Below are positions 8,245 to 18,602 of a stretch of DNA of 64,000 bases, piece by piece. Below the pieces are notes generated by a model, which was given only the letters and a program-made list of their open reading frames with translations, was not told where the DNA came from and did not search any database. The DNA is from Selenomonas sp. WCT3 (lineage in GTDB: Bacteria > Bacillota > Negativicutes > Selenomonadales > Selenomonadaceae), in the NCBI GenBank assembly GCA_900100835.1, contig FNCM01000005.1:1-64000 (forward strand). The letters run 5' to 3'. Position numbers and translations under genes: made by a program. Position 1 is the stretch's first letter. Every line of letters starts with the position of its first letter.

Positions 8245-10020
8245 ATGCTTCAGAAAAAATATGTGTTTCATACATTTGATGAACTAACGGGCATTGCCAC
8301 CGAGATAACGGCCAGCAATGCTTATAGAAATGCATCCGGTGTTCTTTTCCAGCTCTACAATCCCAAGATTGACGCTGCTGATGAGGAAATAATCACGTAC
8401 CTTCATGATGCCTGTGAAAAAGCCTGTCTCGTCGGGCTTACCTGCGCCAATATCGCAGATCAGGAATTTGATATCAAGGATGAGCCCATCGAGCTGAATG
8501 TCACCTATTTTCGCACCACAAGGGTTCTGGCCTTTGACTTTGATATGAACCATGAAACCGGGTTCGTGGCGGGGCGCATCCTTAACAATAAACTGGAGGA
8601 TATCTATGATGCCAGATGTATGCTCGTCTGCTATTCCTGCGGCAGTGCCGTCATCGATGCCTTTATCAACGAGTTCAGCCACCATAAGCTGCCCCTCTTC
8701 GGTGCCAAGGCAGGGCGCAGCATAAGGGCCTTGAATACGGCGCTGGTATATGGCAAAAGTACCCATGCAAATGGCATTGTTGCCATTGTCTTTGCTGGAG
8801 AAGATTTGCATCTTTATATGGATAATTGCCTGGGCTTCAAAGAAATCGGCCTGGAAATGCTGGTGACCAAAACGGAAGGCGACAACATCATCACCGAGAT
8901 TGACCACAAGCCGGCAACGGAGGTTTATTCCAAATACCTGAATGTCAAGCCAAACAAGTATTTTGTCCATAATGTATGTGAATTTCCCCTGATTTTTTCT
9001 CAAGATGACTGCAGCCTTGCCCGTGTCCCCTTTGCCTGTGATGATGATGGTTCCATCTACTTTACTTCCGGTGTGGAAAAAGGCGCAAGATTCCGGCTTT
9101 CCTATGGGAATCCGGCCAACCTGTTCAACATCATTGACCAATCGGTTCAGAACCTGAAAAAATTCAAACCGGAAGCTATTTTCTTATTTGAATGCGGAAA
9201 CCGGGTTCGCTTTCTCAAAGACCAAGCAAGGCACGAGCCGGACAAATTTCGGGAGGTTTCCCCGGAGTTATCCGTGGCGGTGGGATATGCCGAACTGTTC
9301 TTTTCCCCCACCGGCGGCGGTGTCTTAAACAGTGCTTTGGTGGCCGTGGGTCTCACAGAAGACGCAACTTCTCCGGACGAGATTCGTTCCTGCATAAAGG
9401 TCACAGAAGAAAATGACAGCCCGGAGGAACAGGAAAACGAAGTGATTCCCTTTGTGGACAGGATTTTGCATTTTCTTGAGAAAACATCGCTGGAGCTGGA
9501 CCAGCTCAACAAGGAATTGGGGAAGATTGCTTATACCGACCGCCTTACGCGGATTTATAACCGCTGGGAGCTGGAGCACAAAATCACAGAGGCGATAGAG
9601 CTCAGCGCAGATGACCACACGCCGATTTCCCTGATTTTTATGGATATCGACCATTTTAAGCACGTCAACGATACCTATGGCCATGACGTGGGGGATATGG
9701 TCTTGCGGGCCACTGTGGATTTAATCAAGGATAATTTACAGCCCCAGCACGTTTTCGGGCGCTGGGGCGGAGAGGAATTTCTATATTTACTTCCAGATAC
9801 GGACTTGGAAAAAGCCAATGAGTTTGCGGAAAAGCTGCGCCTGCAGGTGGAAGCCAACTGCTATGCGGTGGTGCGGCACGTGACGATGAGTTTGGGCGTC
9901 ACCAGCATCATGGAGGGCGATGATATGAATTCCTTTGTGAAACGGGCGGACGAAGCCCTTTATATGGCTAAGGAAAATGGCCGCAACCGCGTGGTGGGTT
10001 ATATTACTCATGGAAAGTAA
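8245..10020 (+). CDS. FIST sensor-diguanylate cyclase (GGDEF)
   Basis: The 591-residue protein has a FIST N/C sensory module (about 1-390) and a C-terminal GGDEF domain (about 425-590). GGDEF domains make cyclic di-GMP from two GTP. The signature is RWGGEEF near residue 507, preceded by the metal-binding segment FMDIDHFKHVNDTYGHDVGD, so the enzyme looks active. There is no RxxD inhibitory site five residues before GGEEF. No transmembrane segment is evident, so a cytoplasmic sensor of small ligands is likely. AAAGGAG precedes the ATG. The gene stands alone, and its 3' end overlaps the convergent DUF1848 relic by 17 bp. Confidence 0.92.
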   Translation: MLQKKYVFHTFDELTGIATEITASNAYRNASGVLFQLYNPKIDAADEEIITYLHDACEKACLVGLTCANIADQEFDIKDEPIELNVTYFRTTRVLAFDFDMNHETGFVAGRILNNKLEDIYDARCMLVCYSCGSAVIDAFINEFSHHKLPLFGAKAGRSIRALNTALVYGKSTHANGIVAIVFAGEDLHLYMDNCLGFKEIGLEMLVTKTEGDNIITEIDHKPATEVYSKYLNVKPNKYFVHNVCEFPLIFSQDDCSLARVPFACDDDGSIYFTSGVEKGARFRLSYGNPANLFNIIDQSVQNLKKFKPEAIFLFECGNRVRFLKDQARHEPDKFREVSPELSVAVGYAELFFSPTGGGVLNSALVAVGLTEDATSPDEIRSCIKVTEENDSPEEQENEVIPFVDRILHFLEKTSLELDQLNKELGKIAYTDRLTRIYNRWELEHKITEAIELSADDHTPISLIFMDIDHFKHVNDTYGHDVGDMVLRATVDLIKDNLQPQHVFGRWGGEEFLYLLPDTDLEKANEFAEKLRLQVEANCYAVVRHVTMSLGVTSIMEGDDMNSFVKRADEALYMAKENGRNRVVGYITHGK

Positions 10021-10495
10021 TCTTCTCATCCCCCACCAATTTCCCCCCCAGCAGCGTTGCTTCATGCGTATGTATCGCAAAGCCCTGTTGGGCCTTTTCC
10101 ATGCTGGTGTTGGCGTAGCAGTAGCGGCAGCCGTGGATGCAGGTATCGTACTGGCCGATGTCAAAGCTTTCCACGCAGTTGCAGAGCGGGCGCTGGCTCT
10201 TGGCTTTGCCGGCCTTAACGGGCCTGCCGGTGATGCGTTCAATAAGTGCGCCGTCGATGCAGGCACCATGGATGATGCCATACTCCTCCAAGTCAACCGC
10301 CTCGGAGCAGGTCTGCAGCGTTACGCCGCTGCCCTGGGCTATCCTGACAAGGCCCTTTGCCAAAGCCTGCATTTCCTCCGTAAAAAGCTCGTGCAGGTTC
10401 GTCTCCACATCCGCGTAGCCTTCCTCCAATCGCCGGCAAAACCAGTCGAAATAAAAGGCCGGAATATCCGTCCGGCGGCTGGCACTTACAATCAT
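10004..10495 (-). pseudogene. DUF1848 protein with central part deleted
   Basis: The 163-residue frame has both ends of a DUF1848 protein. The N-terminus is MIVSASRRTDIPAFYFDWFCRR and the C-terminus has CNCVESFDIGQYDTC followed by HGCRYCYAN, a cysteine cluster typical of the family. Relatives are about 290-310 residues. The middle 130 or so residues are missing: the frame passes directly from RRLEEGYA to DVETNLHELFTEEMQ. The deletion keeps the frame, so a short product could still be made, but the core fold should be lost. The start overlaps the upstream TIGR04076 stop by 4 nt (ATGA). Confidence 0.7.
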
Positions 10496-10809
10496 GGCTC
10501 TGCATCCTCATCCAGAGTTTCCAGCAGGAAGCTTACAGGACGAAAACCATCGTTGCAGGAAATCATAGCCGAACGGGGATTTTTCATCCAGCCATCGTAA
10601 AAGTCCTCCGCACCATGGGCCAGCCCCATGACAAAGGGAGACATGGATTCCCAAGCGCTTTCGCACATGCCCTCTGGCCGCTGCCAGTCGTTGGCGATAT
10701 ACACATCACCTTCCTCCATATCACAGGCATGCTCGATGGGATTTTCGTATTGTTCGATCAAATCGTGATAACAGGCTTTCCGTACTATCGTTATCCTTAC
10801 TTTCTTCAT
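10492..10809 (-). CDS. TIGR04076 family small protein
   Basis: The 105-residue product starts MKKVRITIVRKACYHDL and matches the TIGR04076 family by its length, the early Cys, the C-x-M-E-EGD-like segment (ACDMEEGDVYIAN) and the later FYDGWMKNP and CNDGFRPVSF parts. The function is unknown; family members in anaerobes often sit near redox genes. A GGAGGG-type ribosome site lies upstream. It overlaps the DUF1848 relic by 4 nt, so the two formed an operon. Confidence 0.8.
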   Translation of the reverse strand: MKKVRITIVRKACYHDLIEQYENPIEHACDMEEGDVYIANDWQRPEGMCESAWESMSPFVMGLAHGAEDFYDGWMKNPRSAMISCNDGFRPVSFLLETLDEDAEP

Positions 10810-10892
10810 GCCAATCCCTCCGTTTCGCTTTCTCTACGTTAATTCTACCACAGCCCTTATCAATCGCAACAACGAAGTGTTCCCGCACAAAA

Positions 10893-10940
10893 ATGACCGG
10901 TCAAATTGACATGTCAATAACTGTCAATTTGACCGGTCAT
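10893..10940 (-). terminator. thrS terminator built from GAC-NN-GTC palindromes
   Basis: Perfect 19-bp arms (10893-10911 and 10922-10940), each carrying TGACCGGTCAA, surround an inner TTGACATGTCAA (10906-10917). On the minus strand the stem is followed by TTTTT, as expected for a Rho-independent terminator 17 bp after the thrS stop. Confidence 0.85.
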
Positions 10941-10956
10941 ACTCTTACCGAATCAA

Positions 10957-12876
10957 TTAAAATTCTTCGCTCTTGCTGGCGATTTTTTCCTGTACATAGG
11001 CAATGAAGTCATCAATCTTCATCGTCGTGCTTTCCTGTACACCGCGTTTGCGGACTGCTGCCGTCTTATCGGCGACTTCCTGGTCGCCGACAACCAGCGT
11101 GTACGGCGTTTTCTTGACCTGGCTCTCACGGATCTTGTAGCCGACCTTCTCATTACGGTCGTCCACCTCTACGCGCAGGCCGAGGTCAAACATTTTCTTC
11201 TTGAGCTCGTAAGCGTAGTCAGCATGTTTCTCCGTAATCGGCAGGATGCGGACCTGTACCGGAGCCAGCCACGTCGGGAAGGCACCGGCATAGTTCTCGA
11301 TGAGGATGCCGATAAAGCGCTCGATGGAGCCATAGACAACGCGATGCAGCATGACCGGACGATGTTTCTCGCCGTCCTCGCCCACATACGTGAGGTCGAA
11401 TTTCTCCGGCATCAGCATGTCGAGCTGAATCGTGCCGCACTGCCACGTACGGCCGATGGAGTCCCGCAGATGGAAGTCGATTTTCGGGCCGTAGAAAGCG
11501 CCGTCGCCTTCGTTGACGATGTACTTGAGGCCACGATGCTCGAGGGCGTTGCGCAGGGCTTCCGTTGCACTCTCCCAAATTTCATCGGAGCCCATACTGT
11601 CATCCGGACGCGTGGAGAGCTCCGCCGTATACGTGAGGCCGAACGTGCTGTAAACCTCATCGAACAGGTCAATCGTATGCTGGATTTCCCCCTCGATCTG
11701 GTTCGGCGTGATGAAGAGATGCGCATCGTCCTGCGTGAAGTTGCGAACGCGGAACAGGCCGTGGAGCGCACCGGAAAGCTCATGGCGATGAACGATGCCG
11801 AGCTCGCCGAGACGCAGCGGCAGGTCACGGTAGCTGTGCTGGTGGGATTTGTAGACCAGCATGCCGCCCGGGCAGTTCATCGGTTTTACGGCATAGTCTT
11901 CATCGTCGATTTTCGTGAAGTACATGTTCTCTTTGTAATGATCCCAGTGACCGGAAGTCTCCCAGAGCTTGCGGTTCATGATCATCGGCGTCTTGATTTC
12001 CTGATAGCCATAGCGGCGATGAACTTCGCGCCAATAGTTGATGAGTTCGTTGCGGACAACCATGCCATTCGGATGGAAGAACGGGAAGCCCGGGCCTTCC
12101 TCATGCAGGCTGAAGAGGTCGAGTTCCTTGCCGAGCTTGCGGTGGTCGCGCTTGGCTGCCTCTTCGAGCATGTGCAGGTATTCATCCAGGTCAGCCTGCT
12201 TCTCGAAGGCCGTACCGTAGATACGCTGGAGCATCTTGTTCTTCTCGCTGCCGCGCCAGTAAGCACCAGCAACGCTCTGGAGCTTCAGAGCCTTGACCTT
12301 GCCCGTGGATACGACATGGGGGCCAGCGCAGAGGTCCGTGAACTCGCCCTGGGTGTAGAGCGTGATCAGCGCATCTTCCGGCAGGTCGTTGATGAGCTCA
12401 ACCTTGTAGCTCTCGCCCATCTCCTCGAACATCTTGAGGGCATCGGCACGGCTGACTTCCTTGCGCTCGAGCTTGAGGTTCTCTTTGACGATCTTCTTCA
12501 TTTCTTTCTCGATATCCTTGAGATCAGCTTCGCCGAGCTGTTTGTCCATATCGATATCGTAGTAGAAACCATTGTCGATAGCCGGGCCGATAGCCAGCTT
12601 GACGTTCTGGTCTTTGTAAAGGCGTTTTACCGCCTGTGCCAGGATATGGGATGCCGTGTGGCGCAGTGCCCAGCGGCCATCGGCCTCTTCAAAGGTCAGG
12701 AAATCTACCTGGCAGTCCTTCGTCAGGACCGTCGTGAGGTCTTTCGTCTCACCATCTACTTTCGCAGCCAGGACTTTCTTAGCCAGGCTGTTGCTTACTT
12801 CTTTGACGAACTCGAGAATGCTCTTGCCTTCCTCGACTTCGCGGACTGCGCCGTCTTTGAGCGTAATCTTCAACAT
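10957..12876 (-). CDS. thrS: Threonyl-tRNA synthetase
   Basis: ThrRS charges tRNA-Thr. The 639-residue length is normal for the bacterial enzyme. It has an N-terminal TGS domain (about 1-62), an editing domain with RHTASHILAQAVK (motif HxxxH near 76), the class II catalytic core with zinc-ligand segment MNCPGGMLVYK and motif 2/3 regions (RNFTQDDAHLF, PVMLHRVVYGSIERFIGILIENYAG), and a C-terminal anticodon-binding domain. The ATG is preceded by AAGGAGG. It is preceded by a T-box leader, so its expression should rise when uncharged tRNA-Thr accumulates. Confidence 0.98.
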   Translation of the reverse strand: MLKITLKDGAVREVEEGKSILEFVKEVSNSLAKKVLAAKVDGETKDLTTVLTKDCQVDFLTFEEADGRWALRHTASHILAQAVKRLYKDQNVKLAIGPAIDNGFYYDIDMDKQLGEADLKDIEKEMKKIVKENLKLERKEVSRADALKMFEEMGESYKVELINDLPEDALITLYTQGEFTDLCAGPHVVSTGKVKALKLQSVAGAYWRGSEKNKMLQRIYGTAFEKQADLDEYLHMLEEAAKRDHRKLGKELDLFSLHEEGPGFPFFHPNGMVVRNELINYWREVHRRYGYQEIKTPMIMNRKLWETSGHWDHYKENMYFTKIDDEDYAVKPMNCPGGMLVYKSHQHSYRDLPLRLGELGIVHRHELSGALHGLFRVRNFTQDDAHLFITPNQIEGEIQHTIDLFDEVYSTFGLTYTAELSTRPDDSMGSDEIWESATEALRNALEHRGLKYIVNEGDGAFYGPKIDFHLRDSIGRTWQCGTIQLDMLMPEKFDLTYVGEDGEKHRPVMLHRVVYGSIERFIGILIENYAGAFPTWLAPVQVRILPITEKHADYAYELKKKMFDLGLRVEVDDRNEKVGYKIRESQVKKTPYTLVVGDQEVADKTAAVRKRGVQESTTMKIDDFIAYVQEKIASKSEEF

Positions 12877-12898
12877 GATAAACCCTCCTTAAAATAAA

Positions 12899-13153
12899 AA
12901 AGCTCCGTCCCGAAATAGGGACGAAGCTAACGCATCGTGGTTCCACCCAAATTGCTCTCCTAACTATCGGAAAGCCACTTAGTCTTTGATAACGGAAAAG
13001 TCTCCGGTTCCGCTTACACACCCGAAGGCTTCAGCCAAACAGCTCCGAAGTGGTGGCCGCAGATGCTATCCCGGGATGCTCGCACCAAATGCATCCTTCT
13101 CTTAGAGACGCCGGTCTGCCGTCGTGTCTTCGTCTTTGCTTTGATATTTGATG
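12899..13153 (-). ncRNA. T-box leader of thrS
   Basis: The minus-strand leader contains the T-box core TGGGTGGAACCACGATGCG (about 12931-12949) followed by a terminator helix AGCTTCGTCCC/GGGACGGAGCT and a T run (12891-12928). Upstream is a Stem I-like region with AGAGAAGGATGC and GGTGCGAGCATCC. ACC at the 3' side of Stem I, in GGCC-ACC-ACTTCGG, is the likely specifier codon and matches threonine. Uncharged tRNA-Thr should stabilise the antiterminator. Confidence 0.92.
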
Positions 13154-13159
13154 TTCCCT

Positions 13160-13188
13160 ATTATAGGAGCCTTCCCCGCTCCTGTCAA
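13160..13188 (-). promoter_or_regulatory. Consensus promoter of the thrS T-box transcript
   Basis: On the minus strand TTGACA (13188-13183) and TATAAT (13165-13160) are separated by exactly 17 bp, a perfect sigma-70 type promoter that places the start near 13153. Confidence 0.9.
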
Positions 13189-13200
13189 GGGATTTGCCGA

Positions 13201-13503
13201 TTATTTTTCCGCCATCTGCGTTCCCGTTGTTTTTTTGACGACCGGCACCTGAATCTGCTGTCCTACCCGCAGGTTGCTGCCGTCCGGGGCCAGGCCATTT
13301 ACTTCGATTATGGCCTGCTGCAAGTCCATAGCCCGGGCTTCATCCGTGGTATAACGCCGGGCCAGATTCCAAACGCTATCGTTCTGCTTAACGGTCACCG
13401 TATCAAAGTCACTGGCACGAAGGTATTCGTTCGTCAGATTAAACGGGGAAACGACAGCGAACAGCAAAACAGCAACGGCAATCGACAAAAGTTTTTTCTT
13501 CAT
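13201..13503 (-). CDS. Small LysM-domain cell-envelope protein, YneA-like
   Basis: The 100-residue product has a single N-terminal membrane/signal segment (KKKLLSIAVAVLLFAVVSPF) and one LysM domain (about 36-88: VTVKQNDSVWNLARRYT to VGQQIQVPV), which binds peptidoglycan. Layout and size resemble the SOS-induced division inhibitor YneA, but one LysM domain is not enough to prove that role. The start at 13503 has GGGAGG just upstream; in-frame codons further upstream lack a ribosome site. The upstream region holds several GAAC-type palindromes. Confidence 0.75.
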   Translation of the reverse strand: MKKKLLSIAVAVLLFAVVSPFNLTNEYLRASDFDTVTVKQNDSVWNLARRYTTDEARAMDLQQAIIEVNGLAPDGSNLRVGQQIQVPVVKKTTGTQMAEK

Positions 13504-13529
13504 TACAGTAAACCTCCCAAGCGAAAATA

Positions 13530-13615
13530 TGTAAAACATGTTTTCTTCGAACATAGTTTTGTCAAATTCATGTTCTTATCTTAGCATAGAACATTTATTC
13601 TTGCAATACTTTTGT
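13530..13615 (-). promoter_or_regulatory. Possible LexA/SOS boxes before the LysM gene
   Basis: The stretch holds AAAACATGTTTT (a perfect palindrome), CGAACATAGTTTTG, AGAACATTTATTCT and CGAACATTTTTTCT. These are near matches to the Gram-positive LexA box CGAAC-N4-GTTCG, none exact. A TTGACA (13565-13560) overlaps the cluster. No lexA gene is visible in the window. Confidence 0.35.
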
Positions 13616-13671
13616 CGAACATTTTTTCTCTTGATGCTGTTTTTCCCCTTTGTTAAAATAAAAGTAACGAA

Positions 13672-13708
13672 TTGACAAGTCAATCTGACCGGTCAATTTG
13701 ACTTGTCA
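13672..13708 (+). repeat. Triple GAC-NN-GTC palindrome cluster upstream of a small operon
   Basis: TTGACAAGTCAA (13672-13683), TGACCGGTCAA (13686-13696) and TTGACTTGTCA (13698-13708) follow each other directly and end just before the AAGGAGG of the next gene. The outer two can pair. It may be an operator, a 5' hairpin, or a copy of the dispersed repeat. Confidence 0.6.
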
Positions 13709-13722
13709 GAAAGGAGGATTCT

Positions 13723-13983
13723 ATGAATATTCATGGTGCTGTCATCATTGAGCAAGGCGTCACCTTTGCCGTCATTGCGGTCAAACAATCGGTAACCATG
13801 TACACCACCCGTCTCATCAAGACACGCCAGGAACTTTCACAGTTCTTCCCCAACATGCCCATCATCCTCATGAGTCAGGATAATAACGGCACCCCGCATT
13901 ACTACGGACGAAAAGATATCGTAGACTTTCTAAAGACCATCCGCGTCGACCAGATTCCTTGGAAAGTCTATCATCTCTATTGA
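13723..13983 (+). CDS. Hypothetical 86-residue protein
   Basis: I do not recognise this family. The product begins MNIHGAVIIEQGVTFAV and ends in VDFLKTIRVDQIPWKVYHLY; it looks soluble and compact. Support for coding is the strong AGAAAGGAGG ribosome site 6-7 nt before the ATG, and a neighbour starting 15 bp after its stop on the same strand. The predicted product is mixed alpha/beta in character, without a signal peptide or cysteines. Confidence 0.7.
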   Translation: MNIHGAVIIEQGVTFAVIAVKQSVTMYTTRLIKTRQELSQFFPNMPIILMSQDNNGTPHYYGRKDIVDFLKTIRVDQIPWKVYHLY

Positions 13984-13998
13984 TAGGAGTTTACATTC

Positions 13999-14196
13999 AT
14001 GGATATTCTTCGCAACATTGTTCATATCATCTCCTTTATTGTGCTCATGGTCACAGCCGATGTGGTCTGGACCAACATCAAGGGTTACTACGCCGAGGGC
14101 AAATTCAAAATCTGCGCGGCCTACTTTGCCGGCGGCATCATGGTTTTTTGTCTGCTGCTGGGCCTCAGTACCGCCGCCAATACCTATTTCCGTTAA
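13999..14196 (+). CDS. Hypothetical small membrane protein (65 aa)
   Basis: The product has two hydrophobic segments (about residues 6-23, IVHIISFIVLMVTADVVW, and 38-58, ICAAYFAGGIMVFCLLLG) separated by a short charged loop, so a two-helix inner-membrane protein is likely. TAGGAG precedes the ATG. It follows the 86-residue gene at 15 bp and is followed by a strong terminator, so the two form a small operon. Family unknown. Confidence 0.7.
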   Translation: MDILRNIVHIISFIVLMVTADVVWTNIKGYYAEGKFKICAAYFAGGIMVFCLLLGLSTAANTYFR

Positions 14197-14205
14197 ACTA
14201 CTACG

Positions 14206-14240
14206 AAAGTGAAACGCTGTTTCAAGTGTTTCACTTTTTT
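14206..14240 (+). terminator. Rho-independent terminator
   Basis: AAAGTGAAAC (14206-14215) pairs with GTTTCACTTT (14228-14237) and a T run follows. It closes the small-protein operon. Confidence 0.85.
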
Positions 14241-14283
14241 ATTGCAATAATTCAAAACAAACTACCAAGATGCCCCAAACGTA

Positions 14284-14313
14284 TTGAAACGATAACAAAC
14301 GCTATGTTATAGT
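14284..14313 (+). promoter_or_regulatory. Promoter of the PTS/GH1 operon
   Basis: TTGAAA (14284-14289), an 18-bp spacer and TATAGT (14308-14313). The same layout recurs before the EIIC gene at 16565. Confidence 0.65.
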
Positions 14314-14357
14314 GAACTTGTCTTGAAAAGGAATCCACTTTGGAAAGGAAGATTATC

Positions 14358-14657
14358 ATGAAAAAGATTGTATTGCTTTGTGCTGCGGGAATGTCCACTA
14401 GCATGCTAGTCAAAAAAATGCAGGAAGCGGCTGCCGCCGAATCCTATGAATGCTCCATTGCTGCCTACCCGACTTCTGAGGCCAATGCCAAAGCAGCCGA
14501 TGCCGATGTCATCCTTCTCGGGCCCCAGGTCCGCTTCCAGAAAAATAAAATTGCTGAACTCTGCCCGGGCATTCCGGTGGACGCCATCGACATGCGCATG
14601 TATGGCCGCATGGACGGCGCCGGTGTGCTGAACTATGCCAAGAGCCTTATGGCGTGA
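14358..14657 (+). CDS. PTS lactose/cellobiose-family EIIB
   Basis: The 99-residue product starts MKKIVLLCAAGMSTSMLVKKM, with the phosphorylated Cys in the LLCAAGMSTS loop, and matches the cellobiose/chitobiose IIB fold (CelA/ChbB type). It passes phosphate from EIIA to the incoming sugar at EIIC. The start at 14358 follows GGAAAGGAAG; an in-frame ATG six codons earlier is less likely. It leads an EIIB-EIIA-GH1-EIIC cluster, whose order separates EIIC from the other PTS parts. Confidence 0.93.
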   Translation: MKKIVLLCAAGMSTSMLVKKMQEAAAAESYECSIAAYPTSEANAKAADADVILLGPQVRFQKNKIAELCPGIPVDAIDMRMYGRMDGAGVLNYAKSLMA

Positions 14658-14667
14658 GGTAGAGCCA

Positions 14668-16456
<1,789 letters not shown>

Positions 16457-16486
16457 GTTCCGGGATTGATTCCTGTTTCTTACAAA

Positions 16487-16530
16487 AAGGCGAAGCATTG
16501 TTACAATTGTTTCGTCTTTTTTATTGCTTT
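16487..16530 (+). terminator. Probable terminator after the GH1 gene
   Basis: AAAGGCGAAGCATTG pairs imperfectly with CAATTGTTTCGTCTTT and is followed by T-rich sequence. It separates GH1 from EIIC, which has its own promoter. Confidence 0.7.
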
Positions 16531-16564
16531 TCGTAAAACATCGTCTCAACCTAGCGCTAATCCG

Positions 16565-16594
16565 TTGAAGCAATAAGAAAAATCATGCTACAGT
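16565..16594 (+). promoter_or_regulatory. Promoter of the EIIC gene
   Basis: TTGAAG (16565-16570), an 18-bp spacer and TACAGT (16589-16594), matching the spacing of the EIIB promoter at 14284. Confidence 0.55.
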
Positions 16595-16645
16595 AAGACA
16601 CATCAAGTAATTATTTCTCCATCAACCTGGAAAGAGAGGATTAAC

Positions 16646-18004
16646 ATGACGAAACAAGAATTATTTGACCAGTTCGTCGATTTCATGGGCCGCTTCGCCG
16701 AAATTCGCGCCGTAGTTGCCCTGCGCGACGGCTTCATCATGACCACCCCCTTTACGGTCTGCGGCTCAGTATTCCTGCTGCTGGCCAACCTGCCGATTCC
16801 CGGCTATCCAGAATTTATGGCCAGTCTCTTTGGCCCGGATTGGACAGCTCCCCTCAACGCCGTGGCCGGTGGTACCTTCAGTGTACTCGCTCTAATTGTA
16901 GTACCGGCAGTTACCTACAAATACGTGGAATCCGAAGGCTGCGACGCTATCATGGCCTCCATCCTCTCCCTTTCCACCTTCTTGATTCTTTTGCCCCCTT
17001 CCCTTGTTACCAAAGGCGGTGACACCGTTGCCGATATCATTCCGAAGGCCTGGGCTGGCAGCAATGGCGTCATCACGGCTATTCTCGTAAGCTTTGCCGC
17101 TTCCTGGATTTTCTGCTACTGCGAAAAGCATCACATCGGCATCAAGATGCCGGATGCTGTCCCAGGTGGCGTTGCCAAAGCCTTTGAAGCCCTGACGCCA
17201 GGCATGGTACTCTTCACGGGGGCTTCCATTCTCTACGGCATCTGCCATTACCTTGGGGCTACCACCCTACCGGAACTCATCTTCAAAATCATCCAAACGC
17301 CGTTGCAGGGCCTTTCCGATACGCTGGTGGGCGGTTCGATTATCGAAGCCCTAGAAAGCATCCTGTTCTGGGCTGGCATCCATGGGCCAAGCCTCGTCGG
17401 CGGCGTAGTAAACCCAATTCTCATCGCCAACTCTCTGGACAACCAGCACATTCTTGACATGGGCATGCAGCTGGCCGGCAATCCCGATGCAAAAATCATC
17501 ACCTGCCAGGTGGACTTCATGGTTAAGACCGGCGGCTGCGGCCTAACCTTTGGCCTGCTGATTGCCAGCTGGCTTTCTGCCAAATCCTCCCAACTCAAAT
17601 CCCTGACAAAACTTGCAACCGTCCCGGGATTCTTCAACATCAACGAACCTATCATCTTTGGCCTGCCCATTGTCTTTAACCCCTACCTCTTGATTCCCTT
17701 CGTGCTGGTGCCGCTGATTGCCCTGGTCATGACTTATGTTTCCATTGTCATTGGCTTTATGGCTCCGTTCAGTGCCGTACAGGTTCCCTGGACCGCTCCG
17801 CCCATCATCGCTGGTTTCCTCTTAAACGGCTGGCAGGGTGCTGTCGTACAGCTGGCCACGATCGTCATGTCGACCATCGTCTATTACCCCTTCGTACGTA
17901 TGCAAGATAACGCCATGCTGAAAAAAGAACAGGGCACGGCCGAAAGCATCCAGGATGCTCCCCCTTCCGACGAAGGGAACCACGAACCGCAAACACAGCT
18001 TTAA
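16646..18004 (+). CDS. PTS lactose/cellobiose-family EIIC permease
   Basis: The 452-residue polytopic protein is the membrane channel of the PTS. It begins with the usual QFVDFMGRFAEIRAVVALRDGF, and has a conserved FNINEPIIFGLPIVFNPYL segment near 330, typical of the sugar-binding region in this family. A polar C-terminal tail (about 25 residues) extends past the last helix. AAAGAGAGG precedes the ATG. The gene is split from EIIB/EIIA by the GH1 gene and has its own promoter. Confidence 0.95.
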   Translation: MTKQELFDQFVDFMGRFAEIRAVVALRDGFIMTTPFTVCGSVFLLLANLPIPGYPEFMASLFGPDWTAPLNAVAGGTFSVLALIVVPAVTYKYVESEGCDAIMASILSLSTFLILLPPSLVTKGGDTVADIIPKAWAGSNGVITAILVSFAASWIFCYCEKHHIGIKMPDAVPGGVAKAFEALTPGMVLFTGASILYGICHYLGATTLPELIFKIIQTPLQGLSDTLVGGSIIEALESILFWAGIHGPSLVGGVVNPILIANSLDNQHILDMGMQLAGNPDAKIITCQVDFMVKTGGCGLTFGLLIASWLSAKSSQLKSLTKLATVPGFFNINEPIIFGLPIVFNPYLLIPFVLVPLIALVMTYVSIVIGFMAPFSAVQVPWTAPPIIAGFLLNGWQGAVVQLATIVMSTIVYYPFVRMQDNAMLKKEQGTAESIQDAPPSDEGNHEPQTQL

Positions 18005-18015
18005 CACATTTTGCC

Positions 18016-18045
18016 TTGGCAAACTTTACGCTATCGCGGTATAAT
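18016..18045 (+). promoter_or_regulatory. Promoter before a hypothetical membrane gene
   Basis: TTGGCA (18016-18021), an 18-bp spacer and TATAAT (18040-18045). Confidence 0.65.
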
Positions 18046-18072
18046 ACAGATAGTATGTAAAGGAGTGTTTCT

Positions 18073-18537
18073 ATGTTTCGTTCCGTTTATATCTTATGGC
18101 CAGGAGAGCCCTGCCATATGCCAAAACTGCTTTTTTTGCGCGTTGCGCTGCGCCATATCTGGCTCTTGCATCTCTTCATCCTGTCCGTGACTTTTATCGA
18201 CCTGCTCCAGGTCGGTTTTACGGCCGCCACCTGGATAAACTTCGGTCTGGTCGCCCTAAACGCCTTTGAACTTCGCAGTTCCTACCGCCGGGAAAAACTC
18301 CGTTTTATCGGCCTTTTCCGCCTGGTGGAACAAAACGATATCCAGCAGTGGAAAACCAAGGATACGCCACGAAAAAACATCAATGAGCTTTCTGTTCTGA
18401 CCATGAACTGCTACCTCAAGGCAGTCGAAGATTTCGAAAAGCATTACGAACAGGACCGCAGCCGCCAATCCATTGAAATGTTCACTTCCGTGCTGATTAT
18501 CTTCTTCACGATTTCCTGGCTGTTAAAATACCTATAA
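18073..18537 (+). CDS. Hypothetical membrane protein (154 aa)
   Basis: I do not recognise the family. Two hydrophobic segments lie near residues 28-60 (LWLLHLFILSVTF to FGLVALNAFE), then a charged middle (SSYRREKLRF to RSRQSIEM), and a final C-terminal helix (FTSVLIIFFTISWLLKYL). AAAGGAG precedes the ATG and a good promoter lies upstream. It ends just before a strong bidirectional terminator. Confidence 0.7.
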   Translation: MFRSVYILWPGEPCHMPKLLFLRVALRHIWLLHLFILSVTFIDLLQVGFTAATWINFGLVALNAFELRSSYRREKLRFIGLFRLVEQNDIQQWKTKDTPRKNINELSVLTMNCYLKAVEDFEKHYEQDRSRQSIEMFTSVLIIFFTISWLLKYL

Positions 18538-18540
18538 AAC

Positions 18541-18591
18541 AAAGAGGCTTAGTGAGCCGGTGGATTTACCACGGGCTCACTAAGCCTCTTT
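18541..18591. terminator. Bidirectional terminator
   Basis: Perfect 18-bp arms AAAGAGGCTTAGTGAGCC (18541-18558) and its complement (18574-18591), between the convergent hypothetical membrane gene and the flavodoxin. Confidence 0.9.
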
Positions 18592-18602
18592 CTTGCTATC
18601 GT

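Noticed and set aside
11224..12897. 557-aa plus-strand open frame opposite thrS
   Set aside because: It is the antisense shadow of a GC-rich, highly conserved gene; repetitive low-complexity composition and no ribosome site.
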